NCBI RefSeq assembly: GCF_900105385.1 | Contig: NZ_LT629772.1 | Coordinates: forward strand, 1,364,001-1,428,000 | Direction: 5' to 3' | Length of the DNA stretch: 64,000 bases | DNA from: Microlunatus soli | GTDB lineage: Bacteria; Actinomycetota; Actinomycetes; Propionibacteriales; Propionibacteriaceae | In this document: piece by piece, positions 18,672-27,710 of the stretch | How the letters are laid out: each line of letters begins with the position of its first letter | Position numbering within the stretch: position 1 is the stretch's first letter | Program-made: the position numbers and the translations under genes | Notes under the pieces: generated by a model | What the model was told of the DNA's origin: nothing | Database searches by the model: none | What the model saw: the letters and a program-made list of their open reading frames with translations, nothing else

Positions 18672-19643
18672 TCAGTCGTTGTAGAACACCCACCGGCGTT
18701 GCAGCCGCCACTGGACGAAGGTGATCAGTCCGATGATCAGGAACAGGAACCAGGCCATCGCCGACGCGTAGCCGAGATCACCGAAGGTGAAGGCGTTCTG
18801 GTACAGCTGGTAGATGTAGACATTGGTTGCGGTTCCCGGACCACCCTTGGTCATCACGAAGATCAACGCGAACACCTGGAATGACGAGATGATCTGCGTG
18901 ATCAGGACGAAGAACAGCTGGGGCGTCAGCAGCGGCAACGTGACTCGGAAGAACCGTTGGGCAGCGTTCGCTCCGTCGACCCGCGCCGCCTCCAGCAGAC
19001 TCTCCGGGATCGCTTGCAGACCGGCGATCAGGATCACCATCGGGTAGCCGATCGCCTGCCAGGCCGACACCAGGATGACGGCCGGCATCGCCCAGTGCAC
19101 ATCAGTCAGCCAGGACGGTCCGGAGATCCCGAAGATCTTCAAGCCCTGATTGAGCACCCCGCTCGGGGTGAAGAACTGTGTCCATACCAGGCCGATGGCG
19201 ACGATGCTGGTCACGTACGGCGTGAAGTAGGCAGTCCGGAAGATGCCGTTCCAGATCCGACCACGTCCGTTGCAGAGCACCGCGAGCAACAGCGCGACGA
19301 CGACGGTCAGCGGGATCACCCCGACCACGAAGACGGCGGTGTTGCGCAGTGTCACCCAGAACTGCGGATCAGCCGCGAACATCCGACGGTAGTTCGCCAG
19401 TCCGAGGATCTTCGGTGTCGTGACGCCATCCCAGTTGGTGAAGGAAGTGAACAGCGAGACGAAGACCGGTGCCGCCTGGAAGGCGAGGATGCCCAACACC
19501 AGCGGCCCGATGAACAACCAGCCGTGCAGGGCGGCCCGGCGTCGGGCACGCTGCATCGCGGGCCGACGATCCGTGCTGGAGTCTGCCGGGACGCCCCCTG
19601 TCGCCGCGGGGTCCAGCGTGTCGGCAGCGGTGTCTGTCGTCAT
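18672..19643 (-). CDS. CUT1 sugar ABC permease, MalF/UgpA type
   Basis: The 323-residue permease has a long cytoplasmic N-terminus (to about residue 38), six predicted spans starting at HGWLFIGPLVLGILAF, and the EAA loop SLLEAARVDGANAAQRFFRV. AGGAAG precedes ATG 19643 by about seven bases, nine bases after the first binding-protein gene. Confidence 0.9.
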   Translation of the reverse strand: MTTDTAADTLDPAATGGVPADSSTDRRPAMQRARRRAALHGWLFIGPLVLGILAFQAAPVFVSLFTSFTNWDGVTTPKILGLANYRRMFAADPQFWVTLRNTAVFVVGVIPLTVVVALLLAVLCNGRGRIWNGIFRTAYFTPYVTSIVAIGLVWTQFFTPSGVLNQGLKIFGISGPSWLTDVHWAMPAVILVSAWQAIGYPMVILIAGLQAIPESLLEAARVDGANAAQRFFRVTLPLLTPQLFFVLITQIISSFQVFALIFVMTKGGPGTATNVYIYQLYQNAFTFGDLGYASAMAWFLFLIIGLITFVQWRLQRRWVFYND

Positions 19644-19652
19644 CCGAACTTC

Positions 19653-20945
19653 CTAGACGTTGAGTGCGGACTCGACCTGGCCGCGAATGTCGGACAGTGC
19701 CTTCCCGGCGGTCAGATCGCCGGCGTAGACGCGCTCCAGCTGCGGTCGGTAGAGCGCGACGGCAGCGGCGGTCGCCTTGGTCGAGTTGATGTTCTTGTTG
19801 TGCTCGGCGCCGGGCACCAGCAGCTTGATGTTCTTCGGATACTCGCCGGGACTCTTCAGCGACTCCGCCGCCTTCTTGTTCACCGGCACGGCCAGCCCGG
19901 CCTCGGCCAGCAGCGCCCCGCCCTCTTCACTGATCGCGTAGTCCAGGTACTTCCACGCGTCGTCGGGGTTCTTGGCCTTGCTCGGGATGATGTAGAGCAC
20001 CACCCCGCCGGTCTGATACTGCTGCTCTTTGGCCGGGACCGGCGCGAGGTCCCATTCGAAGTCCTTCACGTTGTCCGCGTAGTAGGCGATGCTGGACGAC
20101 GCAGACAAGATCATCGCTGCTCGGCCGGAGGTGAACAACCGTTCGACAGCCTGGTCAGGAAGCAGTTCGCCCCAGGCCGGCTGGACATGATGTTTGAGCG
20201 TGAGGTCGGCGACCCACTGCATCGCCTCGACACCAGGATCGTCGGCCAGGGTGAACTTCGTGCCGTCCTCGGAGAAGGTCCCGGGTCCGCCGTTGTTGCT
20301 GGGCCAGATCTCTTCGCACGCGGTGTCGGAGCTGATGATCGCCCCGTACTGATCGGTGCCTTTGGTCAGTGCCTTGGCAGCCGCCAGGAAGTCGTCCCAG
20401 GACCAGTGATCACCGGTCCAGTCCTTCGGCGGCAGCGGAACGCCTTCCTTCTCGAACAGCGTCTTGTTGTAGAACAGGCAGCGCACCTGTGTCCCGGTCA
20501 CCAGCCCTCGATGGCCGCTCGGCAGCTTGGCCCAGTCGAAGATCGGGAAGAATGCGGACCGATCAAGGCCGGATTCCTTGAAGTAGGGCTCGAGATCTGT
20601 GCTCAGCTTCTTGTCGGACACCTCGACAAGAAAGTCATCGTTGAGCCGCATCACGTCCGGTGGCTGGCCGCCCGCGAGGAGCGTGCGGAATCTGGTCTGG
20701 AAGTCACCGAACGGGACGGCCGCCTGCGGTCGCAATGTTGTCTCGGACTGCTTCGCGAAGCCTTCGGCGATGGGCCCGTTCATCAGGTCGTTGATCGGGT
20801 CGTCCCAGCCGGCGCTGCTCAGGGTGCCGGCACCACCTTGAGCTTTGTTGTCCCCCTTGGCGCATCCGGCGACCGTCACCGAGGCGGCAGCCGCCGTGGC
20901 GGCGAGAAATGCGCGTCGGTTCATCGGCAGACTACGGCTTGTCAT
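19653..20945 (-). CDS. CUT1-type sugar-binding lipoprotein (operon's first copy)
   Basis: This 430-residue binding protein opens the minus-strand operon. The Tat-type signal reads MNRRAFLAATAAAASVTV followed by AGC. ATG 20945 has GAGAAGGGG upstream; the open frame extends to 21173, but that part has no homologous character. It is a diverged paralogue of the protein at 17742-16435, with small differences throughout, so the two may capture related but different glycans for the same permease pair. Confidence 0.88.
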   Translation of the reverse strand: MTSRSLPMNRRAFLAATAAAASVTVAGCAKGDNKAQGGAGTLSSAGWDDPINDLMNGPIAEGFAKQSETTLRPQAAVPFGDFQTRFRTLLAGGQPPDVMRLNDDFLVEVSDKKLSTDLEPYFKESGLDRSAFFPIFDWAKLPSGHRGLVTGTQVRCLFYNKTLFEKEGVPLPPKDWTGDHWSWDDFLAAAKALTKGTDQYGAIISSDTACEEIWPSNNGGPGTFSEDGTKFTLADDPGVEAMQWVADLTLKHHVQPAWGELLPDQAVERLFTSGRAAMILSASSSIAYYADNVKDFEWDLAPVPAKEQQYQTGGVVLYIIPSKAKNPDDAWKYLDYAISEEGGALLAEAGLAVPVNKKAAESLKSPGEYPKNIKLLVPGAEHNKNINSTKATAAAVALYRPQLERVYAGDLTAGKALSDIRGQVESALNV

Positions 20946-21370
20946 GCAGACCCCTTCTCCATGGCTCTCCTTCATGCATTGGGCAGCCAAGGAGCACAAA
21001 CGGCTCGTCCGTGGCTTCCGCGATCGCACGGTACGCGGCGCCACACTGCGCCAACCCTTCCACATGTAGGAATTCCTTGCCCTCAATGCGGAAACCCTAG
21101 CAGCCGGTCCCGGCGGTTGGATACCCGTTCGACCAAACTCCCCCGCAGGTTGAGCTGAGCACTCGCCCAGCACCGCCCGAGGGTGGCAATCACGCGCCGG
21201 TCACCGCGGCACCGGCGAGTCGTTTCGGCGCCGACACCTTGTCGAGCCGGGTCCGAACCCGCTAGGTTGAATCCTGAGCTCCGCAATCAGGAGTGTATCT
21301 TTCACCATTCGGAAGTGCGTTTCTTGATGGGACCTGCGAGACAACAACAAGGGGAGACAGGCGTCCACCG
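20946..21370. promoter_or_regulatory. divergent regulatory region between two catabolic operons
   Basis: This 425-base region separates the binding-protein operon (minus) from the enolase/Rieske/amidohydrolase operon (plus), and no gene is seen in it. It holds a perfect 10-bp palindrome AGGAATTCCT at about 21066-21075 and an inverted pair TCCTGA/TCAGGA at about 21271-21290, either of which could be an operator shared by the two operons. No regulator gene lies directly beside it. Confidence 0.4.
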
Positions 21371-22483
21371 ATGAAGATCGAACGCATCGAGACCTACCGC
21401 CGCGATGACCGGGTCACGCTTGTCAAGGTCTACACCGACGACGGCATCGAGGGCCTCGGGCAGACGTCGGTGTTTCGCGCCGGACTGACAGCACAGGTCC
21501 TGCACGAGATGGTCGCACCCGCCTTCCTCGGCAGTGACCCCTGGGACCTGGAGGCGATCGTCGCCGACGTCGTCCGCCGTCACTACAAGTTCGCCGGCTC
21601 GTTCCTGACCCGAGCCCTCACCGGATTGGACACCGCCGTGTGGGACGTTCTCGGAAAGGCGACGGGCCAGCCCGTCCACAAACTGCTCGGCGGCTGCTAC
21701 CGCAGCGAAATCGGCATGTACGCGTCCAGCATGAGTCGGACGATCACCCCGTCGGACGAGGCGGACCGGTTGGCCGCGATCGTGGCCGAGCAGGGATTCG
21801 CCGGCGTGAAGATCAGGATCGGCCAGGAGATGGGACGCGATCACGACGCCTCACCAGGCCGGACCGAGGCGATCATCCCGCAACTACGCAGCGCGCTCGG
21901 GGACGACGTGATCATCCACGCCGACGCCAACGGCGCCTTCACTCCCGGACGGGCGATCAGGGTCGGTCGGATGTTGGAGGACCAAGGCTACGGCCATTTC
22001 GAGGAACCCTGCCCGTACGCCGAGACCGACAACATCCGCCGGGTCAACGCCGCACTGGACATCCCTGTCGCCGGGGGTGAACACGACACCTCGATGGAAC
22101 AGATCTACCGAATGGTGGCCGGCCGTGCCGTCGACATCATCCAACCCGACATCGGGTATCTCGGCGGCGTTTCGCGAGCTCGCCGGGTCGCCGCGCTGGC
22201 CGAGACCGCGGGTATCCCCTGCACACCGCACTGTTCCTCGCGGTCGATGATCCAGATCTTCACCCTGCACCTGGCGGCGGCGATGCCGTCGGTCTTCCAG
22301 CTGCAGGAATGGTCGATCGAACCGGATCCGCAGATGGAGGGCATCTACGCCCCGCTACCGCAAGTGCGCAACGGCGCGGTGCGGATCGATGATCGTCCCG
22401 GGTGGGGCGTCGAACTCGACCCCGCCTTCGAGAAGCAGGCCACCCTGATGACCGGCGGCAAGATCATCAGCGAGGCGGCGTGA
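21371..22483 (+). CDS. enolase-superfamily sugar-acid dehydratase-like enzyme
   Basis: This 370-residue enzyme of the mandelate racemase group differs from the one at 13600. It has Lys-x-Arg in GVKIRIGQ (about residue 140) instead of Lys-x-Lys, metal ligands in HADANGA, HFEEP and AGGEHD, and TPHCSS late in the barrel. Two such enzymes in facing operons fit sequential or isomer-specific dehydration of acid sugars. ATG 21371 is in frame with MKIERIETY, the usual beginning of this family; GGGGAG lies about 15 bases upstream, which is far. The stop overlaps the Rieske gene by GTGA. Confidence 0.85.
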   Translation: MKIERIETYRRDDRVTLVKVYTDDGIEGLGQTSVFRAGLTAQVLHEMVAPAFLGSDPWDLEAIVADVVRRHYKFAGSFLTRALTGLDTAVWDVLGKATGQPVHKLLGGCYRSEIGMYASSMSRTITPSDEADRLAAIVAEQGFAGVKIRIGQEMGRDHDASPGRTEAIIPQLRSALGDDVIIHADANGAFTPGRAIRVGRMLEDQGYGHFEEPCPYAETDNIRRVNAALDIPVAGGEHDTSMEQIYRMVAGRAVDIIQPDIGYLGGVSRARRVAALAETAGIPCTPHCSSRSMIQIFTLHLAAAMPSVFQLQEWSIEPDPQMEGIYAPLPQVRNGAVRIDDRPGWGVELDPAFEKQATLMTGGKIISEAA

Positions 22484-22962
22484 CCCGCTACGTGATCGGG
22501 TCCGTCGACGAGATCCCCCCGGGCGGTCGCAAGATCGTCACGATCGCCCGACGGTCGATCGGGATCTTCAATGTCAGGGGAAGATTCTACGCGATTCGGA
22601 ATCAGTGCCCGCACGCCGGCGGCGAGCTCTGCAAGGGACCGATCTCCGGTTTCGTCAGCTCGAACGGTCCCGGCCAGTACGAATACATCATGCAAGGCGA
22701 GGTGCTCCGCTGCCCCTGGCACGGTTGGGAGTTCGAGATCGCGACCGGCCAGTCCTGGTTCGACCCGACCAGGACCCGGGTGGCCACCTACCCCGCCGAC
22801 GTGCAGTCCGGACGGTGCCTGTCGGGCCGGGACGACGTCGCCTCCGCCGAAGCCGTCCGGCCGACGGGCATGCCTGCGGACGCCGGACTTGCCCCGGGCC
22901 CCTACCGCACCGAGATGTACCAGGTCGAAGTCGATCACGACTTCGTCGTCGTTCACCTGTGA
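22480..22962 (+). CDS. Rieske [2Fe-2S] protein
   Basis: The 160-residue product has both halves of the Rieske cluster motif: CPHAGG (Cys-x-His, about residue 39) and CPWHGWEF (Cys-x-x-His, about residue 73). There is no signal peptide or membrane segment, so it looks like a soluble ferredoxin-like component. Insertions between the two halves (ISGFVSSNGPGQYEY) and a long tail distinguish it from typical dioxygenase ferredoxins. GTG 22480 overlaps the stop of the enolase-type gene. No oxygenase large subunit is encoded nearby, so its electron-transfer partner is unknown. Confidence 0.9.
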   Translation: MTRYVIGSVDEIPPGGRKIVTIARRSIGIFNVRGRFYAIRNQCPHAGGELCKGPISGFVSSNGPGQYEYIMQGEVLRCPWHGWEFEIATGQSWFDPTRTRVATYPADVQSGRCLSGRDDVASAEAVRPTGMPADAGLAPGPYRTEMYQVEVDHDFVVVHL

Positions 22963-23032
22963 AGTCCGTCAAGACCGAACCAGCCTCATTCATCGCCCAC
23001 CCATCCACCACCGAACGATCGGAGACGAGAGC

Positions 23033-24145
23033 GTGGCCATCACGCAGACTGCCCCGGCCGGCACGTATCGACGTCCCGAACAGTGGCCGTCCACCGATCT
23101 GATCGACTGCGACGTCCGGATTCAACCAGCGACGTTCACGGCGCTGTTTCCCTATCTCAGTGAGCATTGGCGGGCCTACATCACCGAATCCGGGATGGCT
23201 GCGCCGACCTCCAACCTGTTCCCACCGCACCCGTCGACCTTCGTACCGGGATCGACGCCGACCGGCGGTCCACCGGGGTCCGACCTGACGACGCTGCAAG
23301 ATCAACTGCTCGACCCGTGGCGGACCACGCGAGCGATCATCAACTGCAGCTACGCCGTCGACGTACTGCACAACCCGGATCTGGCGGCCGCGCTGGCCAC
23401 GGCGTTGAACCAATGGCAGCTGACGGAATGGCTCCAGCGGGACCAGCGGCTGCGCGGTTCGGCGGTGTTGCCGGTGCAGAGTCCCGACCTGGCCGCGGCC
23501 GAGATCGAACGAATCGCCGAGCACGAAGCGTTCATCCAGGTCGTGTTGCCGGCCCGTGCCCGGGAGCCGCTGGGTCGGCGGGGCTGGTGGCCGATCTACC
23601 GCGCCGCGCACGAGCACGGGTTGGTCGTCGCGGTCCAGTCCGGCGGACTGCCGGGGCTGCCGCCGACACCCGTCGGCTGGCCGTCCACCTTCCTGGAGGA
23701 CTACGTCGGGCTGATCGAAGCCTTCCAAGCACAGCTGGTGAGTCTGGTCTGCGAGGGGGTGTTCGAGGAGTTCCCGGATCTTCGGGTCGCCTTCCTGGAC
23801 AGCGGTTTCAGTTGGCTGCCGTCACTGTTGTGGCGGTTGGACAAGAACTGGAAGGGGCTGCGCCGCGAGGTTCCCTGGGTTCGCAGCTACCCGTCGGAGA
23901 TCGTCGCAGAGCACTTCGCGCTCAGTGTCCAACCGGTCGACGCACCGCAGCAACACCAGCAGCTGCTCGAGGTGATCGACCAGCTTCCCGCCGAACACCT
24001 GTTGCTGTTTGCCAGCGAGTATCCGTACGCCCCGTTCACCGACCCGGCGGCGTCCGTCCCGCGCGGGCTGTCGGAGGAATCGCTGACCGGACTGCTCGGC
24101 GGCAACGCCGCTCGTTTCTATCGGCTCGACAGGAGAACGCCGTGA
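23033..24145 (+). CDS. amidohydrolase-family protein without metal ligands (probable pseudoenzyme)
   Basis: This 370-residue amidohydrolase-2 (COG2159) fold protein is homologous to the next gene across its length. The metal-site residues are missing: the family's Asp-x-His near the start is IDCDVRIQP here, the mid-barrel His (GVHFGGG in the neighbour) is AVQSGGL, and the late Asp (STDYPHWD in the neighbour) is ASEYPYAPF. GTG 23033 has GGAG eight bases upstream. Being coupled to an intact paralogue, it may form a mixed complex, act as a structural or regulatory partner, or have gained a metal-free activity. Confidence 0.82.
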   Translation: MAITQTAPAGTYRRPEQWPSTDLIDCDVRIQPATFTALFPYLSEHWRAYITESGMAAPTSNLFPPHPSTFVPGSTPTGGPPGSDLTTLQDQLLDPWRTTRAIINCSYAVDVLHNPDLAAALATALNQWQLTEWLQRDQRLRGSAVLPVQSPDLAAAEIERIAEHEAFIQVVLPARAREPLGRRGWWPIYRAAHEHGLVVAVQSGGLPGLPPTPVGWPSTFLEDYVGLIEAFQAQLVSLVCEGVFEEFPDLRVAFLDSGFSWLPSLLWRLDKNWKGLRREVPWVRSYPSEIVAEHFALSVQPVDAPQQHQQLLEVIDQLPAEHLLLFASEYPYAPFTDPAASVPRGLSEESLTGLLGGNAARFYRLDRRTP

Positions 24146-25239
24146 CGAATCTGGCCACTCGCCCACACCGCCCGCACCGGTCACGGACGGGCCAAATGAT
24201 CATCGACTGCGACATCCACAACGAACTGTCCCCCGACTCATTGGACCGGTTCCTGCCGCAGCGATGGCTAGATCATCGACGGCGCTTCGGCTCCCGCACC
24301 CACACCGGTTCGGCCTATCCCAAGGGTGCCCCGCACGCCGCCCGAGCCGACGCATGGCCACCGTCCGGGCTGGCTCCCGGTGCCGACCTGGACTTCATGC
24401 GCGAGCAGCATCTCGACCCGCTGAACGTCGAGTACGGCGTCCTGAACTGCCTCAGCCCCGCCGGTACGCAACTCAACGCCGACTATTCGGCCGCGCTCTG
24501 CCGAGCCACCAACGACTGGCAGATCGCCGAATGGTTGGACAAGGAGCCGCGACTGCGGGCCGGCATCGTCGTCCCGTACGAACATCCGGACCTCGCCGCC
24601 GAGGAGATCGACCGGGTCGCTGATCATCCGGGCTTCATCCAGGTGCTGTTGATCGCGCGGACGGCTGAACCCTTGGGCCGCCGCAAGTACTGGCCGATCT
24701 TTCAGGCGGCAGAGCGACACAAGCTGCCGGTCGGCGTCCATTTCGGAGGCGGCGCTCGCGGCGTGCCGATCACCGCGACCGGCTGGCCGTCGTACTACCT
24801 CGAGGATCACACCGACATGTCACAGGCCTTCCAGGCGCACGTGATCAGTCTGGTGCTGGACGGCGTCTTCGAGCGTTTCCCCGGCTTGCGGATCGCCCTG
24901 ATCGAGGGTGGGTTCGCCTGGCTGCCGCCACTCGCGTGGCGGCTTGACGCGCAGTGGCAGCGCTACGCCGACGAGGTCCCGCAGCTCACCCGGAGGCCGT
25001 CGGACTACATTCATGATCATCTGTGGGTGACCACCCAGCCGATCGAGGAACCGCACCGCCCCCGGGACCTGCTGACGGTGTTCGAACACCTCGGCGGGGT
25101 GGACCGGGTGATGTTCTCCACCGACTACCCGCACTGGGACTTCGACTCCCCCACCCGTGCGTTCGGCGTGCCGCTGCCCGCGGCGGATGCGGCAGCGATC
25201 TACACCGAGAACGCGCGCTCGCTCTACGGCCTGACCTGA
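24142..25239 (+). CDS. amidohydrolase-2 family metal-dependent hydrolase or decarboxylase
   Basis: This 365-residue enzyme keeps the expected ligands: IDCDIHNE near residue 20, GVHFGGG in the middle, IEGGF and STDYPHWD near the end. COG2159 members include decarboxylases and hydrolases of small acids; the substrate is unknown here. GTG 24142 overlaps the previous stop, with AGGAG upstream, so the two paralogues are translated as a coupled pair. The surrounding Rieske and enolase-type genes suggest a route for an unusual sugar acid or an aromatic acid attached to sugar. Confidence 0.87.
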   Translation: MTNLATRPHRPHRSRTGQMIIDCDIHNELSPDSLDRFLPQRWLDHRRRFGSRTHTGSAYPKGAPHAARADAWPPSGLAPGADLDFMREQHLDPLNVEYGVLNCLSPAGTQLNADYSAALCRATNDWQIAEWLDKEPRLRAGIVVPYEHPDLAAEEIDRVADHPGFIQVLLIARTAEPLGRRKYWPIFQAAERHKLPVGVHFGGGARGVPITATGWPSYYLEDHTDMSQAFQAHVISLVLDGVFERFPGLRIALIEGGFAWLPPLAWRLDAQWQRYADEVPQLTRRPSDYIHDHLWVTTQPIEEPHRPRDLLTVFEHLGGVDRVMFSTDYPHWDFDSPTRAFGVPLPAADAAAIYTENARSLYGLT

Positions 25240-25270
25240 ACGACGACCGCACCGAACGAAAGGAAAACCT

Positions 25271-27484
25271 GTGACGACGACGAATCCGTCGCTTGCTGCC
25301 GACGAGCCGTGGTATCGACGGACCTACCGCTGGGGACAGACCAATCTCACCGAGAACGACCCCGAGCGCTACGACGACAACTGGTGGCGCAAGCACTGGC
25401 GTGACACTGCGGTTCAGGGTGTGATCATCAACGCCGGCGGTATCGTTGCGTACTACCCGTCGAAGCTGCCGTTGCACCATCGCGCCGAGGCCCTCGGCGA
25501 TCGCGACCTCTACGGTGAGATCGTCACCAGTGCCCGCGACGAGGGGCTGACGGTGGTGGCCAGGATGGACTCCAATCGGGTCGCCGAGGACTTCTTCGCC
25601 GCCCACCCGGACTGGATCTGCCGGGACAAGGACCAGAATCCGATCAAGGCGGCGGACAAGTACATCACCTGCGTCAATTCTCCGTACTACAGCGACTACC
25701 TGCCGCAGGTGCTGACCGAGATCATCGAGCGCAGTCAGCCGGACGGCTTCGCCGACAACAGTTGGGCCGGCCTGCCGCGCTCATCGATCTGCTACTGCCA
25801 GCACTGTGCCGACCTGTTCCAGCAGACCTCGGGACTGACGCTGCCGACCGAGCACGACTGGACCTCCGAGAACTACCGGGCCTGGGTGCGCTGGAACTAT
25901 CAACGCCGCACCGACATCTGGGATCTGAACAACAAGGTCACCACCTCCGCCGGTGGCCCGGACTGCCTGTGGTTCGGCATGCTCAGCGGCGAGGTGCTCA
26001 ACAACTCGCAACGCTTCATCGACCTGCGGGCGATTCTGCAGCGGTCAGAGTTGATCATGCTCGACCATCAACGGCGTAACGCCGCCGACGGCTTCGAGCA
26101 CAACACCGAGGCCGGCCGCCGACTGCACGAGCTGCTCGGCTGGGACAAGTTGATCCCGGAGAGCACACCGCAGTATCAGAATGCCGAACCGTCCTTCCGC
26201 GTCGGCTCGATGCCCGAGGCCGAGGTACGACTCTGGGCGACGGCGGGCTTCGCCGGTGGTATCCAGCCATGGTGGCACCACATCGGTTCCCAGCACGACG
26301 ACCGTCGTCAGTACCGCTACGCCAGGGCGTTGTTCGGCTGGCATCGGGACAACCTCGACGTCTTGGTCGACCGGACACCGGTCGCCGACGTCGGCGTCGT
26401 CTGGTCGCAGCAGAACAACGACTTCGGCGGTCGCGACCAGGCCCGGACGATCACCCACGATCCGTATCGCGGCGTCGTCCGCGCGTTGAACACCGCCGGC
26501 GTCGGCTACCTGCCGGTCCACGTCGATGATCTTGAGACGGCCCGGGATCGCTTCAGCGTCCTGGTGCTGCCGAATCTGATGGTGCTGTCCGACGCTCAAC
26601 TTGCGGCGATCACGGCCTTCGCCGAGGCAGGTGGTTCGGTGATCGCAACCGGGGAGACGAGCCGACTCGACGGCGACGGTGCGCGGCGGACGTCGCTCGG
26701 ACTCGGTGACCTGTTCGGCATCGAGTTCACCGAGGACGCCCACGGTGCGCGGGGAATGGCCGACATCAACATCGAGGTGCACGAACGGCACAGTTACCTG
26801 CGGCTGGCACCGGAGCTGCGGGCCGGCGTCGACGGGCCGGCCGATCAGTCGGCGCCGGCACCCGACGGCAGTCGCCATCCGGTGCTCGCCCGTCTGGACG
26901 AGACCGATCTGCTGCCGTTCGGGGGCTATCTGCCGGTCGCCGAGGTCAGCGGTAGCGATCTGGAGGTGCTCGCCACCTTCGTGCCGGACTTCCCGATCTT
27001 TCCCCCGGAGACCTCCTGGATGCGCACCCCTCGGACCGACGTGCCGGCGGTGCTCGCCGGCCGGCACCGGGCAGGGGGCCGCCTGGTCTGGCTGCTGGCC
27101 GATCTTGATCGTGGCTTCGCCCACGATGAACAGCCCGACCACGCCACGGTGATCGCCAATGCCGTCCGGTGGGCGATCGGCGGCCGGCCGAGCTGCCAGA
27201 TCGACGGCCACGGGTTGGTGAACGGGTCGCTGTTCCGTCAGCAGGGACGCACCATTCTGCACCTGACGAACCGGGTGATGACCTCGAAGGTCCCGGGTCG
27301 GGAGCCCTACGTGGTACCGGTGGGTCCGGTCGGGGTCCGGATCCGCAACGACGACGAGGTCGCCCCGCGAATCAGCTTGCGGGTCGGCGGCGGAGAGATC
27401 GCCGGATCGGTCGACGACGGCTACCTGTCCTTCACGGTGGACCGGGTTCATGATCACGAAGTCGTGATCATCGAGCACGTCTGA
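25271..27484 (+). CDS. glycosidase-like protein with beta-galactosidase-type trimerisation domain
   Basis: The 737-residue protein begins with a TIM-barrel-like part (WYRRTYRWGQTNLTEND, VQGVIINAGGIVAYYPSK), then a domain like the GH42 trimerisation region (VLVLPNLMVLSDAQLAAITAF, GGSVIATGETS). A CYCQHC segment near residue 178 resembles a small metal-binding knuckle. I cannot assign a GH family or substrate. GTG 25271 has AAAGGA upstream, 31 bases after the amidohydrolase. It closes the plus-strand operon and is followed by a terminator hairpin. Confidence 0.7.
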   Translation: MTTTNPSLAADEPWYRRTYRWGQTNLTENDPERYDDNWWRKHWRDTAVQGVIINAGGIVAYYPSKLPLHHRAEALGDRDLYGEIVTSARDEGLTVVARMDSNRVAEDFFAAHPDWICRDKDQNPIKAADKYITCVNSPYYSDYLPQVLTEIIERSQPDGFADNSWAGLPRSSICYCQHCADLFQQTSGLTLPTEHDWTSENYRAWVRWNYQRRTDIWDLNNKVTTSAGGPDCLWFGMLSGEVLNNSQRFIDLRAILQRSELIMLDHQRRNAADGFEHNTEAGRRLHELLGWDKLIPESTPQYQNAEPSFRVGSMPEAEVRLWATAGFAGGIQPWWHHIGSQHDDRRQYRYARALFGWHRDNLDVLVDRTPVADVGVVWSQQNNDFGGRDQARTITHDPYRGVVRALNTAGVGYLPVHVDDLETARDRFSVLVLPNLMVLSDAQLAAITAFAEAGGSVIATGETSRLDGDGARRTSLGLGDLFGIEFTEDAHGARGMADINIEVHERHSYLRLAPELRAGVDGPADQSAPAPDGSRHPVLARLDETDLLPFGGYLPVAEVSGSDLEVLATFVPDFPIFPPETSWMRTPRTDVPAVLAGRHRAGGRLVWLLADLDRGFAHDEQPDHATVIANAVRWAIGGRPSCQIDGHGLVNGSLFRQQGRTILHLTNRVMTSKVPGREPYVVPVGPVGVRIRNDDEVAPRISLRVGGGEIAGSVDDGYLSFTVDRVHDHEVVIIEHV

Positions 27485-27509
27485 CCACCGATGTCATGAT
27501 CATCAGCAG

Positions 27510-27535
27510 CCCGACCCGGCATCGGCCGGGTCGGG
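27510..27535 (+). terminator. terminator hairpin of the enolase-Rieske-amidohydrolase operon
   Basis: A perfect 11-bp stem (CCCGACCCGGC with GCCGGGTCGGG) with loop ATCG lies 26 bases after the stop at 27484. No T-tract follows. Confidence 0.75.
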
Positions 27536-27547
27536 CCGCCGGTCACT

Positions 27548-27710
27548 GAGGGCGTGTCGCTTTATTCGGGTGGGAGCGAGCAGGTGCGCGGTCGAGTGCC
27601 TCGGCGTGGCCGGCGAGGGAGGCATATCGGGATATGTCGACCGAGTCCGGCCGCGGCGAGGTGCCGACCGCGTGCCGCGCAGCCCCGCACGAATAAAGAG
27701 ACACACCCTC
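27548..27710. repeat. foldback element 1, 163-bp near-palindrome
   Basis: The first 20 bases pair with the last 20 with two mismatches (terminal cores at 27548-27568 and 27690-27710). After an unpaired stretch, about 30 further inner bases pair again, including several G-T wobbles. A perfect tip hairpin, CATATC-GG-GATATG (27623-27636), sits exactly at the centre. The reading frames crossing it are not credible genes. It has the size and symmetry of a miniature inverted-repeat element or a very long RNA hairpin. No clear target duplication was found. Confidence 0.75.

Noticed and set aside
18637-18711. Extended N-terminus for the MalG-type permease
   Set aside because: It would overlap the upstream permease gene, and the added residues lack family similarity.
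18957-21158. A 733-codon open frame on the plus strand
   Set aside because: It runs antisense to the binding-protein and permease genes, which have clear families, signals and ribosome sites. Long antisense frames are common in high-GC DNA; its composition is rich in Arg, Gly and Pro with no domain.
27446-27505. Clusters of GATCATG-type words as a special signal
   Set aside because: They occur throughout coding and non-coding parts of the window and appear to reflect general word preference.
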